Shown: positions 1 to 8,213 of the stretch, in pieces
Layout: each line of letters opens with the position of its first letter
How positions within the stretch are numbered: position 1 is the first letter of the stretch
Source: Bacillus sp. ISL-34
GTDB taxonomy: Bacteria; Bacillota; Bacilli; Bacillales; DSM-1321
Assembly: GCF_018613325.1 (NCBI RefSeq)
Contig: NZ_JAGGQJ010000013.1
Span: forward strand, 117,957 to 181,956
Reading direction: 5' to 3'
DNA: 64,000 bases
Notes under the pieces: model-generated
What the model saw: only the letters and a program-made list of their open reading frames with translations
What the model was told of the DNA's origin: nothing
Databases searched by the model: none
Position numbers and translations under genes: made by a program

Positions 1-177
1 TCGTTTTACACAATTATCAATGCCTTTGGATATATTCGGTGCCGCAAATTCCAAGAAACACGTTTCCACCAGGAAGCGATCATCCAATGCCGGAATCATA
101 TTTTCAATAAAATGAAGGACTTCTTCATTTCCCGAAGCCAACCGGCTTCCGTGTCCTACGAACAAAACTGCTTTCAT
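1..177 (-). CDS. cbiX: Sirohydrochlorin cobaltochelatase CbiX, N-terminal fragment
   Basis: The gene runs off the left edge, so only the first 59 codons are present. It starts at the ATG complementary to 175-177. The protein opens with MKAVLFVGHGSR, the GHGSR signature of the CbiX/CbiK/SirB chelatase family, whose histidine binds the metal. CbiX inserts cobalt into sirohydrochlorin early in cobalamin biosynthesis. It lies directly downstream of cbiH60 with an 18-base gap, in the cbiW-cbiH60-cbiX order known from the Bacillus (Priestia) megaterium cob operon. That makes CbiX more likely than the sirohaem chelatase SirB. Confidence 0.9.
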   Translation of the reverse strand, partial: MKAVLFVGHGSRLASGNEEVLHFIENMIPALDDRFLVETCFLEFAAPNISKGIDNCVKR

Positions 178-195
178 TTACTTTCCCCCTCTTGA

Positions 196-1833
196 TTAGT
201 CTTCACAAGGCGCAGGCTCTATGTTTATTTTGGGAGCGATGTCCTGATAAGAAAAATTCTGTATCTTTTTCGAACGTTTGAAATATTTAAAAAGCCGCTC
301 ATTTGGATGGGCATTTTGCTTATACTCTCCGACAATGTCCGTGATCAGTTCAACAAGCTGTTCCGGTTCAATGCCTTCCGCAACCGGCTGACCTGGATGG
401 GCTGTTCTTCCAACCGGTTTAGCGCCAAGAAATAAGTCGAACTTCCCTTTTCGGAAGACAATCCCGATATCATCCATCACAGCACTATAACAAGCCATCC
501 CACACCCATTAAAACCAATGTTCAGTTCCTTGGGCATTTTCATTCCGCCAAGCACCCGGTGTATTTCATCCGCATAAGGAATGGATTCCGCTTTTTCACC
601 ATCACAGAAATCACAGGCTTTTAATGTCAGTACATCTCCAATCGGCGATAATAGAAAGTTTGCTGATTGCAATTTCCCCGTAATGACTTCCGGATCCGTT
701 GTCGGAATCTTTAATACGATTTTATGATTTGGCGTGTATTCCATCGTTCCTTTTTCCCCGACAACTTCCGCAAGTGTCATCATTTGTTTGGGAGTGAATT
801 GTTTATTCGCCACACCTGGACTAACGGCAAGTTCGAATACCGACTCCATTTTTTGATGAACCATCGGCTTAATGGATTGCTGAACGGTTTGACCCTTGAC
901 TCTTGACAGGGCCTCCATTGCCATTTCAAAGGAAGCTGGCTTCTTTTCTGGTGCCTTTGTAAGTAATCCAACTCCTCCAGCAGACTCGGTTAAGGCTTCT
1001 TGATCCAATGCCCAAGGTTCCGCTTCTTTTTGCAGACGCTGATGCGGCTTCAATGGTTGCTTTTCCGAATTCAAAGTATATTTTCTCTGATAGCCTCTTG
1101 GTGTGATGATTTTGTCGTCATATAAGAAAGTGGATGAATTACCGATAATGACGGTGGTCAACATCCCAATATCGTGATTCAACATATCCTTCAAATTGGT
1201 TATGACAATATCCTGCCTATCGCGGTAAGCACTTTTCACCAACCCGACAGGTGTATCTGGCGAACGGTAGCGAAGGAGAATTTTCTGTGTTTCAACAATT
1301 TGCCTGGTCCGCCTGCCGCTGCGCGGGTTATACAGTGCAATGACAAAGTCTGCCATTGCAGCTGCTTCCACCCTTTTAGCGATCAGTTCCCAAGGAGTTA
1401 AATGATCACTGAGGCTGATCGTACACGAATCGTGCATGACTGGTGCCCCAAGCAAAGACGCACATGAGTTGATTGCAGAAATGCCAGGAATGACTTCAAT
1501 GGCCACTCCAGTTTCTTCTTTCCAGCCTTTTTCAATCAATACTTCATAAACCAACCCTGCCATCCCGTAAACTCCGGCATCTCCACTGGAAATCACCGCA
1601 ACTTTCTTTCCCAGCTCCGCTTGTTTCACTGCTTCCTGAGCACGTGACACCTCTTCAGTCATCCCCGTACTAATGATCGTTTGATCTGTAAGCAGTCCCT
1701 GAATGAGCTCAACATACGTTTTATAACCAATGATGTAGTCACTTTCTTGAAGGGCTTCGACAGCACGTTTGGTAATGTGTTCAAAATTCCCTGGCCCAAA
1801 GCCCACGACGAATAATTTACCGTTTGTACTCAT
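196..1833 (-). CDS. cbiH60: Cobalt-factor III / precorrin-3B C17-methyltransferase with C-terminal Fe-S domain (CbiH60 type)
   Basis: The 545-residue protein has two parts. Residues 1-245 form a tetrapyrrole methyltransferase of the CbiH/CobJ family, with the GFGPG SAM-binding loop at 11-15 and the GDAGVYGMAG motif. Residues from about 330 resemble a nitrite/sulfite-reductase ferredoxin half-domain with Cys407, Cys410, Cys444 and Cys448 (CDFC and CGMAC), which can hold a [4Fe-4S] cluster. This matches CbiH60 of B. megaterium, which methylates C17 and contracts the corrin ring under anaerobic conditions; ordinary CbiH is about half this length. It lies between cbiW and cbiX in a cobalamin-riboswitch-controlled operon. 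The family is clear; the role of the Fe-S domain is known only by analogy. Confidence 0.92.
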   Translation of the reverse strand: MSTNGKLFVVGFGPGNFEHITKRAVEALQESDYIIGYKTYVELIQGLLTDQTIISTGMTEEVSRAQEAVKQAELGKKVAVISSGDAGVYGMAGLVYEVLIEKGWKEETGVAIEVIPGISAINSCASLLGAPVMHDSCTISLSDHLTPWELIAKRVEAAAMADFVIALYNPRSGRRTRQIVETQKILLRYRSPDTPVGLVKSAYRDRQDIVITNLKDMLNHDIGMLTTVIIGNSSTFLYDDKIITPRGYQRKYTLNSEKQPLKPHQRLQKEAEPWALDQEALTESAGGVGLLTKAPEKKPASFEMAMEALSRVKGQTVQQSIKPMVHQKMESVFELAVSPGVANKQFTPKQMMTLAEVVGEKGTMEYTPNHKIVLKIPTTDPEVITGKLQSANFLLSPIGDVLTLKACDFCDGEKAESIPYADEIHRVLGGMKMPKELNIGFNGCGMACYSAVMDDIGIVFRKGKFDLFLGAKPVGRTAHPGQPVAEGIEPEQLVELITDIVGEYKQNAHPNERLFKYFKRSKKIQNFSYQDIAPKINIEPAPCED

Positions 1834-1847
1834 TAAGACATCTCCTT

Positions 1848-2216
1848 TTACGCTTTGTTCTTTGAAATACCTGTATGAGCAGGAAAATCTGGATTAGGGG
1901 TCATTTCCCCATCATTGAATTGGTAGATCATCTGTGGAACCAACTCCCCATCATTGATATGGCTGACAATCTTCCGACCGAAATCAGGCGTTTCCACTCG
2001 ATACCAGTTTCCTTGGGGATAGGCAATCACAACGCAGGCATCCTTACATCTTCCGTTACATCGTGTCCTGGTTGTATGGATTTTCAAATCCAGTCCTTTG
2101 GAAGTAATTTCATCGCGAATCGCTTGGGTTACTTCTTCCCCGCCCTTTTTCATGCAGCTGCTCCCATTACAAATCAACAGATGTGTATTTGTACCCATTA
2201 AGTTCCAAGTAGTCAT
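1848..2216 (-). CDS. cbiW: CbiW-like thioredoxin-fold [2Fe-2S] ferredoxin
   Basis: A 122-residue protein with Cys16 and Cys21 near the N-terminus and Cys53, Cys57 and Cys61 (CNGRCKDAC) further on. This spacing is typical of thioredoxin-like [2Fe-2S] ferredoxins. In B. megaterium cbiW is the first gene of the cobalamin operon and precedes cbiH60, as here. Its likely role is electron supply to the ring-contraction or another redox step, but the exact step is not established. AGGAGGA sits 6 bases before the ATG at 2216, supporting this start over the later Met7. It is the first full-length gene after the minus-strand cobalamin riboswitch and terminator. Confidence 0.85.
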   Translation of the reverse strand: MTTWNLMGTNTHLLICNGSSCMKKGGEEVTQAIRDEITSKGLDLKIHTTRTRCNGRCKDACVVIAYPQGNWYRVETPDFGRKIVSHINDGELVPQMIYQFNDGEMTPNPDFPAHTGISKNKA

Positions 2217-2247
2217 ATTCTTCCTCCTGCGTTCAGGGAAAAGGCAA

Positions 2248-2285
2248 AATAAAAAACCTTAACTTAAGAGTCAAGGTTTAAAAAA
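2248..2285 (-). terminator. Intrinsic terminator of the cbiW operon leader (riboswitch expression platform)
   Basis: On the minus strand AAACCTTGAC pairs with AGTTAAGGTTT around a short loop, followed by TTTTTTATTTTG. It lies between the cobalamin aptamer and cbiW, so it is the likely off-state structure of the riboswitch. Confidence 0.8.
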
Positions 2286-2339
2286 CTATATGAATGAGGA
2301 GCCAAAGGCAAGCATGCCAAATCCTCCCAAAATCGTCAT
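2286..2339 (-). CDS. Possible 17-residue leader peptide between cobalamin riboswitch and terminator
   Basis: An ATG at 2339 opens a 17-codon frame, MTILGGFGMLAFGSSFI, that ends in TAG immediately before the terminator hairpin. AGAAGG lies 3 bases upstream of the ATG, which is close but usable, and GGAGGG lies a little further away. The peptide is hydrophobic and glycine-rich. I do not recognise it. It could be a translated leader coupled to termination or a chance frame. The exact abutment of stop codon and hairpin is the reason to record it. Confidence 0.35.
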   Translation of the reverse strand: MTILGGFGMLAFGSSFI

Positions 2340-2382
2340 AGTCCTTCTACCTTTCCCTCCGAAAAGTATCATGCAATTTTAA

Positions 2383-2540
2383 AAGCAGGTTTCCTGGCTT
2401 ACGCTTCATTTTACTTTGTCCCTTCCCGGCATCATGCCAGTGGCTATCGACAATTTCATCAGCGTTTACAGTAGCGGGGGCTGCATCGGATTTTCACCGA
2501 TTTCCCTATTATCCCTTGCTTATTCACACAAGAGCACTTT
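2383..2540 (-). promoter_or_regulatory. Cobalamin riboswitch controlling cbiW-cbiH60-cbiX
   Basis: The minus strand shows the aptamer landmarks in order: GGTGAAAATCCGATGCAGCC, CCCGCTACTGTAA, a variable stem (GCCACTGGCATGATGCCGGG), and the conserved 3' segment AAGCCAGGAAACCTGC (B12 box). It lies upstream of cbiW with a terminator hairpin between. Adenosylcobalamin binding is expected to switch the biosynthetic operon off. Confidence 0.93.
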
Positions 2541-2589
2541 TAAAATGAAATATTTGGTTTTTATTATACATTTCTAACTAACTTTATCT

Positions 2590-2617
2590 ATCATATAACA
2601 ACTTTATCAAAATTCAA
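2590..2617 (-). promoter_or_regulatory. Candidate sigma-A promoter for the cbiW operon
   Basis: On the minus strand TTGAAT (2612-2617) and TATGAT (2590-2595) are 16 bases apart, about 50 bases upstream of the cobalamin aptamer. A perfect TATAAT at 2563-2568 without a good -35 box is an alternative -10. Confidence 0.4.
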
Positions 2618-2782
2618 TAGTTTATTCCGACTGTTTAGAAAAGTTTAATAGTGTAAAACCAGTTACAATCCTTTCATCTCAACAAACTTCGTCCAGAAAA
2701 AAAAAAAGAGAGTGTAGCTGGAATTATTTCTTTATGGTACACTATACGAGAATTTTCACAATAATTACATAAGTTTCATGGT

Positions 2783-2945
2783 GTTGAATTTCTCGGAATT
2801 CAGCTTAAAAGGGAAGCCGGTGAAAATCCGGAGCGGTCCCGCCACTGTAAAGGGAAGTCCTATTACTTTAACTTTAATCCACTGTCAAATGAGATGGGAA
2901 GGATGTAATGGGATGATGAACCAAAGCCAGGAGACCTGCCATGAA
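2783..2945 (+). promoter_or_regulatory. Cobalamin riboswitch controlling cbiMNQO
   Basis: The plus strand carries GCCGGTGAAAATCCGGAGCG, CCCGCCACTGTAA, a variable arm, and the B12 box AAGCCAGGAGACCTGCC at about 2924-2940. It lies upstream of cbiM and points away from the other cobalamin riboswitch, so the biosynthesis and cobalt-uptake operons are controlled separately. Confidence 0.93.
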
Positions 2946-3036
2946 GCGTGAAACTGTTTCAGCCTACGAGGATGGGTGTGCGGATCAGGCAGAATGGCCC
3001 ATGGTTGGTTCATGCTGCAAAATTCCTGTTCATTAC

Positions 3037-3068
3037 GCACTTCTTTCTTTGAGAGAAGTGCTTTTTAT
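3037..3068 (+). terminator. Intrinsic terminator in the cbiM leader
   Basis: GCACTTCT pairs with AGAAGTGC around TTTCTTTGAG and is followed by TTTTTATG. It lies between the riboswitch and cbiM, so it is probably the expression platform. Confidence 0.75.
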
Positions 3069-3131
3069 GTTGGGCGCCGCTTTTCTTCTAAAGATTGATC
3101 AGAAAAATTAAAAGTGTTGAAAGGAGAAAGA

Positions 3132-3875
3132 ATGAAAAGAACCAATTGGAAAATTATTTATTTTGTCATTTTACTGCTTTTTGTCCCAAAACGGACAATG
3201 GCCATGCATATCATGGAGGGCTTTTTACCCATTGAATGGGCTATATTCTGGTGGGCCGTGACACTTCCATTTTTAATCTTGGGTTACCGGTCCATTAGGT
3301 CCAAAGTAAGGGAAAACCCAGAAACAAAAATGATACTTGGTCTATCGGGCGCATTTGTATTTATATTATCGGCCCTAAAGATACCTTCCGTTACGGGAAG
3401 TTCTTCACACCCTACCGGAGTTGGTTTGGGCTCCATATTATTCGGACCATTGGCCATGAGTGTCGTTGGCAGCATCGTTCTGTTATTTCAAGCTGTTTTA
3501 CTCGCTCACGGAGGATTGACGACATTAGGGGCCAACGCATTTTCCATGGCCGTTTGCGGACCGTTCATTGCTTACTTTGTCTACAAAGGCGCAATTAAAT
3601 TGGGTTGGTCTTTTTCACTTGCCGTTTTCTTGGCAGCTGCTTTTGGAGATTTAGGAACCTATGTGGTCACTTCCGTTCAACTTGCTCTTGCTTTTCCATC
3701 CGAGATAGGAGGATTCATGGCCTCTTTCAGTAAATTTGCAGGGATTTTTGCCCTGACCCAAATTCCCTTGGCAATCAGTGAGGGGTTATTGACAGTCGTC
3801 GTGATGAATTTCTTGAAAAAATACAATCTAGGCGAATTGAAATTGCTTCGAGTTTTATCTAAGGAGGCCCGTTAA
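3132..3875 (+). CDS. cbiM: Cobalt ECF transporter substrate-capture protein CbiM
   Basis: CbiM is the membrane component that captures Co(II) for the CbiMNQO uptake system. The ATG at 3132 is preferred over the one at 3114 because AAAGGAGAAAGA lies just before it; the upstream codons merely translate the ribosome binding site. The 247-residue product has an N-terminal signal segment ending near residue 24, followed by MHIMEGFLP. In CbiM/NikM the exposed N-terminal Met-His ligates the metal. Several hydrophobic helices follow, including the conserved STHPTGVG-like stretch ([11 protein letters not shown] here). It is the first gene of a four-gene operon behind a cobalamin riboswitch. Confidence 0.93.
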   Translation: MKRTNWKIIYFVILLLFVPKRTMAMHIMEGFLPIEWAIFWWAVTLPFLILGYRSIRSKVRENPETKMILGLSGAFVFILSALKIPSVTGSSSHPTGVGLGSILFGPLAMSVVGSIVLLFQAVLLAHGGLTTLGANAFSMAVCGPFIAYFVYKGAIKLGWSFSLAVFLAAAFGDLGTYVVTSVQLALAFPSEIGGFMASFSKFAGIFALTQIPLAISEGLLTVVVMNFLKKYNLGELKLLRVLSKEAR

Positions 3876-3876
3876 C

Positions 3877-4188
3877 ATGAAAAAAAGTTTACTGCTGCTT
3901 TTCCTGGTCGTCATTCTTGCAACCATTCCGTTAATCACCCAACAAGGAACGGAATTTGGCGGTGCCGACGGCGAAGCTGAAGAAGCCATCACTAAAATCC
4001 ATCCTGAATACAAGCCATGGTTCAACAGTATTTGGGAGCCGCCAGGTGCAGAAACCGAAAGCTTATTATTTGCGCTTCAAGCTGCAATCGGAGCTGGTTT
4101 CATTGGATACTTCATTGGCGTAATGAGACAAAGGAATAAGCAAACCAAACAAGAATTGGCCGAAAAATCAAAGCATGTTACTCATTGA
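3877..4188 (+). CDS. cbiN: Cobalt transport protein CbiN
   Basis: A 103-residue protein with an N-terminal membrane helix (about residues 4-20), an extracytoplasmic loop (GTEFGGADGEAEEAI, then the conserved PWFNSIWEPP stretch) and a second helix near residues 64-85. This two-helix layout and the motif are typical of CbiN, the small accessory subunit that stimulates CbiM. It starts 1 base after the cbiM stop and overlaps cbiQ by 14 bases, which indicates translational coupling. Confidence 0.92.
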   Translation: MKKSLLLLFLVVILATIPLITQQGTEFGGADGEAEEAITKIHPEYKPWFNSIWEPPGAETESLLFALQAAIGAGFIGYFIGVMRQRNKQTKQELAEKSKHVTH

Positions 4189-4951
4189 TAAATATGCCTA
4201 TTTCAATGGGCTAAAGGATGTACATCCGTTGGAAAAGATGGTTTTTGCACTTTCCCTTTTGCTGTTTTCGTTAACGGTAAGGGATATGACCGTCTCGCTC
4301 ATCACTTTCACGGTGATGAGCGCTTTAATCATTTTTGCGGCAAAAATCCCGCTTTTCTATTATCTAAAATTACTTCTATTGCCAGGTTTCTTTATACTAT
4401 CGGGAACAATTACCATTCTTTTTTCTTTCACAAGTAAATTTACTTTGCTATCGAATATATGGTGGTCCTGGAAGGTCGGAAACTGGCAAATATTCATCAG
4501 CGATGACAGCATCGGTACAGTGGCCAATTTGATCACTGTCGTATTCGGCAGTATCAGCTGTTTATATTTCCTGACCTTGACTACACCCATTACCGTCATC
4601 CTATCCGTGCTGCGAAAACTTAAAGTGCCTTCCTTATTGATCGATTTAATAGAATTGACCTATCGCTTCATCTTTATATTTTTAGATACAGCTTTGGCCA
4701 TTCACCAATCACAAGCTTCACGACTGGGATATGGTTCGTTAAGGAAAGGCATGCGATCTCTCGGATTACTGATCTCATCATTATTTTTAGGAGTATTGCA
4801 GCGCTCTGGGCAATTGACGATGGCCATGAACGCAAGAGGCTATCAGGAGAACCTTTCCTATATCGAGGATACTTACACCTACTCCTCACGCAATTGGCTG
4901 ATCGCGATTGTAATATTAGGAAGCTTAATCTTTATTAATGGATATTTGTAA
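4175..4951 (+). CDS. cbiQ: Cobalt ECF transporter transmembrane protein CbiQ
   Basis: The 258-residue integral membrane protein is the ECF T-component that couples CbiM/CbiN to the ATPase. Hydrophobic helices cluster at residues 20-65 and 70-130, with a final one at the C-terminus. The cytoplasmic coupling region contains the conserved Ala-Arg-Gly motif (MAMNARGYQ). It overlaps the end of cbiN and is followed after 18 bases by cbiO. Confidence 0.9.
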   Translation: MLLIDKYAYFNGLKDVHPLEKMVFALSLLLFSLTVRDMTVSLITFTVMSALIIFAAKIPLFYYLKLLLLPGFFILSGTITILFSFTSKFTLLSNIWWSWKVGNWQIFISDDSIGTVANLITVVFGSISCLYFLTLTTPITVILSVLRKLKVPSLLIDLIELTYRFIFIFLDTALAIHQSQASRLGYGSLRKGMRSLGLLISSLFLGVLQRSGQLTMAMNARGYQENLSYIEDTYTYSSRNWLIAIVILGSLIFINGYL

Positions 4952-4969
4952 ATTGGAGGCAACCCAACA

Positions 4970-5815
4970 ATGGACGAGCATATTTTTCATATAGAAGGTC
5001 TCACCCATCAATTCGCAGATGGAACGTTCGCTTTAAACGATCTTTCGCTAACGATTCAACATGGTAAAAAGATTGCATTATTAGGCAATAATGGTGCCGG
5101 CAAATCGACTTTATTCCTCCATTTAAATGGTCTTTTACAACCTACAGCAGGAACAATCAGATTTAAGGACAAGAAAATGAAATATGACCGTAAATCATTA
5201 TTATCAATACGAAAGCAAGTCGGGATCGTTTTTCAAGATCCCGACTCGCAGCTCTTTTCCGCCAATGTACAACAGGATATATCGTTTGGACCGATGAATT
5301 TAGGATGGGATAGTATTAAAGTCCAGAAGAAAGTAAATTGGGCAATGGCTCAAACGGAAGTAACGGAACTGAAAGACAGACCTACCCATTTTTTGAGCCT
5401 TGGGCAAAAAAAACGTGTCGCCATTGCGGGGATACTCGCCATGGAACCAGATGTCTGGCTCTTGGACGAGCCTACCGCTGGATTGGATCCTTATTTCTCA
5501 AGACAGATAATGGCTCTGCTGGACAGTATCCACCACCCTGACAAAACGATTATCCTATCAACTCATGATGTTAATTTAGCCTATCAATGGGCTGATGAAG
5601 TCATTGTCATGAACGATGGTAAGGTCATATACCAAGGGGACCCTGTATCCGTTTTCCATGATGAAGACGTTTTGCTGCTGGCACATCTGGAGAAACCGTG
5701 GGTTTTTGAAATGTTTCAAGCCCTTCTTCAATCAAGGAATCCTGCAGAAAGGGATCTTTTCCCAAGAACGAAGGAGGAATTGCTTCAAAAGTTGGAGACA
5801 GAAAGGATTTATTAA
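4970..5815 (+). CDS. cbiO: Cobalt ECF transporter ATP-binding protein CbiO
   Basis: This 281-residue ABC ATPase energises cobalt uptake. It has Walker A GNNGAGKST at residues 39-47, Q-loop VFQDPDSQLF, signature LSLGQKKRVAIAG, Walker B VWLLDEPTAGLDP and the H-loop STHDVN. The signature has Leu in place of the usual first Gly of LSGGQ, a variant seen in ECF ATPases. GGAGG precedes the start. It is the last gene of the cbiMNQO operon. Confidence 0.92.
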   Translation: MDEHIFHIEGLTHQFADGTFALNDLSLTIQHGKKIALLGNNGAGKSTLFLHLNGLLQPTAGTIRFKDKKMKYDRKSLLSIRKQVGIVFQDPDSQLFSANVQQDISFGPMNLGWDSIKVQKKVNWAMAQTEVTELKDRPTHFLSLGQKKRVAIAGILAMEPDVWLLDEPTAGLDPYFSRQIMALLDSIHHPDKTIILSTHDVNLAYQWADEVIVMNDGKVIYQGDPVSVFHDEDVLLLAHLEKPWVFEMFQALLQSRNPAERDLFPRTKEELLQKLETERIY

Positions 5816-5821
5816 TTAAGT

Positions 5822-5862
5822 ATCCCCTAGCTCTTGTTTCATCTTTCAAGAAGCTAGGGGAT
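5822..5862. repeat. Inverted repeat after cbiO
   Basis: ATCCCCTAGCT pairs with AGCTAGGGGAT around a loop of about 18 bases. No clear T-run follows on the plus strand, so it is either a weak terminator of cbiMNQO or an mRNA-stabilising hairpin. Confidence 0.5.
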
Positions 5863-5922
5863 CACACCGATATATCTATAAAATAGCAGGCGATAATTCT
5901 TGTCTCTAAAAAACGAATTTTA

Positions 5923-6141
5923 TTACCTTTCTTCTTTAGATCTTTCTTTTGCAATCTCAATATCTCTTCCGTTTACATCATCAATGACTGCCTTTATCTC
6001 GCCTTCCGCATAAGTATCCGAAACTTGTTCGTGGGTTCTGGCCAGTCCAGAAGATAAAGGGTCTTCCCGTTTATAATCACTGACATCATATATTCTTCCG
6101 GCGACTTCTGAAGATTCATTTTTTGATTGCTTGCTATCCAT
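5923..6141 (-). CDS. YozQ-like small protein (DUF4025 type)
   Basis: A 72-residue, highly charged soluble protein. AGGAGTG lies before the ATG at 6141; the in-frame GTG at 6150 overlaps this ribosome binding site and is unlikely to be the start. The segment YDVSDYKREDPLSSGLARTH followed by EQVSDTYAEG resembles the Bacillus YozQ family, whose function is unknown. The N-terminal 20 residues are hydrophilic and probably disordered. It stands alone between the cbi operon and the AGCS transporter, and nothing nearby suggests a role. Confidence 0.7.
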   Translation of the reverse strand: MDSKQSKNESSEVAGRIYDVSDYKREDPLSSGLARTHEQVSDTYAEGEIKAVIDDVNGRDIEIAKERSKEER

Positions 6142-6261
6142 TTTTTTCACTCCTAGTTTTCAAATTGTCCAAACATCGTTTTACAGCAGTATTAAAGACA
6201 AAGGTATTTTGTGTAAAAAGCGAAGCAATATTCAATAATGATAAAAAAAGGAGGGAAAATG

Positions 6262-6314
6262 CAAAAAAAGCTTACAAGTAAAATCCCCTTTCAAGGACTT
6301 ACTTGTAAGCTTAA
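6262..6314 (-). terminator. Terminator of the AGCS transporter gene
   Basis: On the minus strand AAGCTTACAAGTAAG pairs with TTTACTTGTAAGCTT, followed by TTTTTTGC. It lies just after the transporter stop codon. Confidence 0.85.
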
Positions 6315-6321
6315 TGAGAGC

Positions 6322-7749
6322 TTAGCCCTCCTTCTTCACATCCACATTATCGGATGGGTCACCCCAACATTCCACATTCTTCAAACCTTTAATATTGTTC
6401 ACATGGAAGACTGGATTTTTTCCACTTTTCTTTTGCTTTTGATAATCCGCCAGTGCAGCAAAAGCGATCTTCCCAAGTAATGCTATGGCAATCAGGTTGA
6501 TAATGGCCATAAGGGCCATCAACAAGTCAGCCAGTCCCCAAACAAATTCCAATGAGGCAAGCGAACCGAATACAACCATCCCTACGACTGCGATACGATA
6601 GATATTTAACCAAACCTTATTTTCATTGATGAAGCCAATGTTCGACTCTCCATAATAATAGTTGCCCACAATGGAACTAAAGGCGAATAACAGTACAATG
6701 ATGGCAAGGAAAATACCAGCCCATGATCCCAATGCCGTTCCAAGGGCATTTTGGGTAAGGACGATTCCATCCGTTTCCTTCGATGTATAAAGACCTGAAA
6801 ACAAAATGATGAAGGCAGTCGAACTGCAAATGATGAGCGTATCGACAAAAACACCTAGAGACTGTATGAGCCCTTGTTTGACAGGATGACTGACATCAGC
6901 CGTCGCACCAGCATTAGGTGCACTACCCATACCTGCTTCATTTGAAAACAGGCCGCGCTTGATTCCTTGCATCATGGCTGCTCCCAATACTCCGCCAGCC
7001 ACTTCTCTAATCCCATCGAATGCACTTTCAAAAATCAAAGCAATGACACTCGGTAACTCGGTAATATTCATGATGATGATAATCAACGCCACTATCACAT
7101 AGGCTCCTGCCATGATCGGGACGATTACTTCAGATACCTTTGCAATCATTTTGATCCCGCCAAAAATGATGACAGCCGTGACGATAGCCAGGATGACAGC
7201 CGTAACCCACTTTTCAATCCCAAACGATTCGTTGAATGCGCTTGTAATCGTATTGGCTTGTACTGAGTTGAAAGCTAGTCCAAATGTAAGCGAAATCAAC
7301 ACTGCGAAAGTGATGCCCATCCAACGGGCATTCAATGCTTTTTCCATATAATACGCAGGACCGCCGCGGAATGCATCCCCATCCTTGACCTTATAAATTT
7401 GAGCAAGTGTACTTTCAATGAATGCGGAAGCAGCTCCAATCAGTGCTATTAACCACATCCAGAAAACGGCTCCAGGACCGCCCATCGTGATCGCGATGGC
7501 AACACCTGCAAGGTTACCCGTTCCTACCCGGGAAGCCGTGCTTATGCAAAATGCCTGAAAGGATGTTACACCTTTTTTATCCGCTGTGGCCCCTTCGCCC
7601 AATAGCCGGAACATTTCCCCTACCATTCTGAATTGGACAAACTTCGTGCGGACGGAAAAATAAAGACCCAATCCAATCAACATGATGATCAATACGGAAG
7701 ACCATAACACATCATTTGTCTCACTAATAAAATTTTCTAACATCTCCAT
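6322..7749 (-). CDS. Alanine/glycine:cation symporter (AGCS family, AlsT/DagA-like)
   Basis: The 475-residue polytopic protein belongs to the sodium:alanine symporter family. Typical features are FISETNDVLWS near the N-terminus, FQAFCISTASRVGTGNLAGV (a family signature near residues 64-83), RGGPAYYMEKAL, and GLFSNEAGMGSAPNAGA in the second half. The likely role is sodium-coupled uptake of a small neutral amino acid such as alanine, glycine or glutamine; the substrate cannot be read from the sequence. It is a single-gene unit with its own terminator. The roughly 450-base upstream region shows no recognisable glycine or T-box leader. Confidence 0.88.
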   Translation of the reverse strand: MEMLENFISETNDVLWSSVLIIMLIGLGLYFSVRTKFVQFRMVGEMFRLLGEGATADKKGVTSFQAFCISTASRVGTGNLAGVAIAITMGGPGAVFWMWLIALIGAASAFIESTLAQIYKVKDGDAFRGGPAYYMEKALNARWMGITFAVLISLTFGLAFNSVQANTITSAFNESFGIEKWVTAVILAIVTAVIIFGGIKMIAKVSEVIVPIMAGAYVIVALIIIIMNITELPSVIALIFESAFDGIREVAGGVLGAAMMQGIKRGLFSNEAGMGSAPNAGATADVSHPVKQGLIQSLGVFVDTLIICSSTAFIILFSGLYTSKETDGIVLTQNALGTALGSWAGIFLAIIVLLFAFSSIVGNYYYGESNIGFINENKVWLNIYRIAVVGMVVFGSLASLEFVWGLADLLMALMAIINLIAIALLGKIAFAALADYQKQKKSGKNPVFHVNNIKGLKNVECWGDPSDNVDVKKEG

Positions 7750-8147
7750 TAAACCAAACCCCTCTACTAAATCTAATTATTATTATAAAAACATATACAA
7801 CTATAATTCATTTCCCGATTCATTAGGGAGATAAACTAAACAAATGAAGCCCATAAAAAAAGGAAATTCCAGAATGAATCTCCAATACAATAATATTATT
7901 ATATCCTAACACACAATTTTTTTCATTCATGAATTGGTAGAATCAATCGAAAAATATAATATTTCAGTATTATTACCTATAGATAATAATCTTTCTTCCT
8001 CACATCATTTAACGTTCGTTCCCAACGGGAGATATTCCCTATTTTTATCCACATCATTATAAAAAAGTACTAAAGGGGTACTGTTAAAATTGAAAAACAA
8101 AAAAGATTTTGCTATGCCTAACGTAAAATCAATAGGCAGAGACTCAT
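7750..8147. other. Intergenic region upstream of the AGCS gene
   Basis: About 400 AT-rich bases that must hold the promoter of the minus-strand AGCS gene. I see short A/T runs and a weak pairing (GGAAATTCC near 7861) but no coding frame, riboswitch or clear operator. Confidence 0.5.
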
Positions 8148-8171
8148 AAAAAAGGAGCATTTCTGCTCCCC
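8148..8171 (-). terminator. Terminator of the TPP-riboswitch operon
   Basis: On the minus strand GGAGCA-GAAA-TGCTCC is followed by TTTTTTATG. It lies about 45 bases after the SDR stop codon and closes the six-gene operon. Confidence 0.85.
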
Positions 8172-8213
8172 CTACATAAAACTGTGTCCAAGTATTGATT
8201 TATTGACGTGTTG

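Noticed and set aside
5822..5862. Strong rho-independent terminator for cbiMNQO
   Set aside because: The stem is good but no T-run follows on the plus strand, so it is listed only as an inverted repeat.
7750..8147. Possible glycine riboswitch or T-box in front of the AGCS symporter
   Set aside because: The minus-strand leader lacks the conserved cores of either element; only weak A/T-rich pairings are seen.
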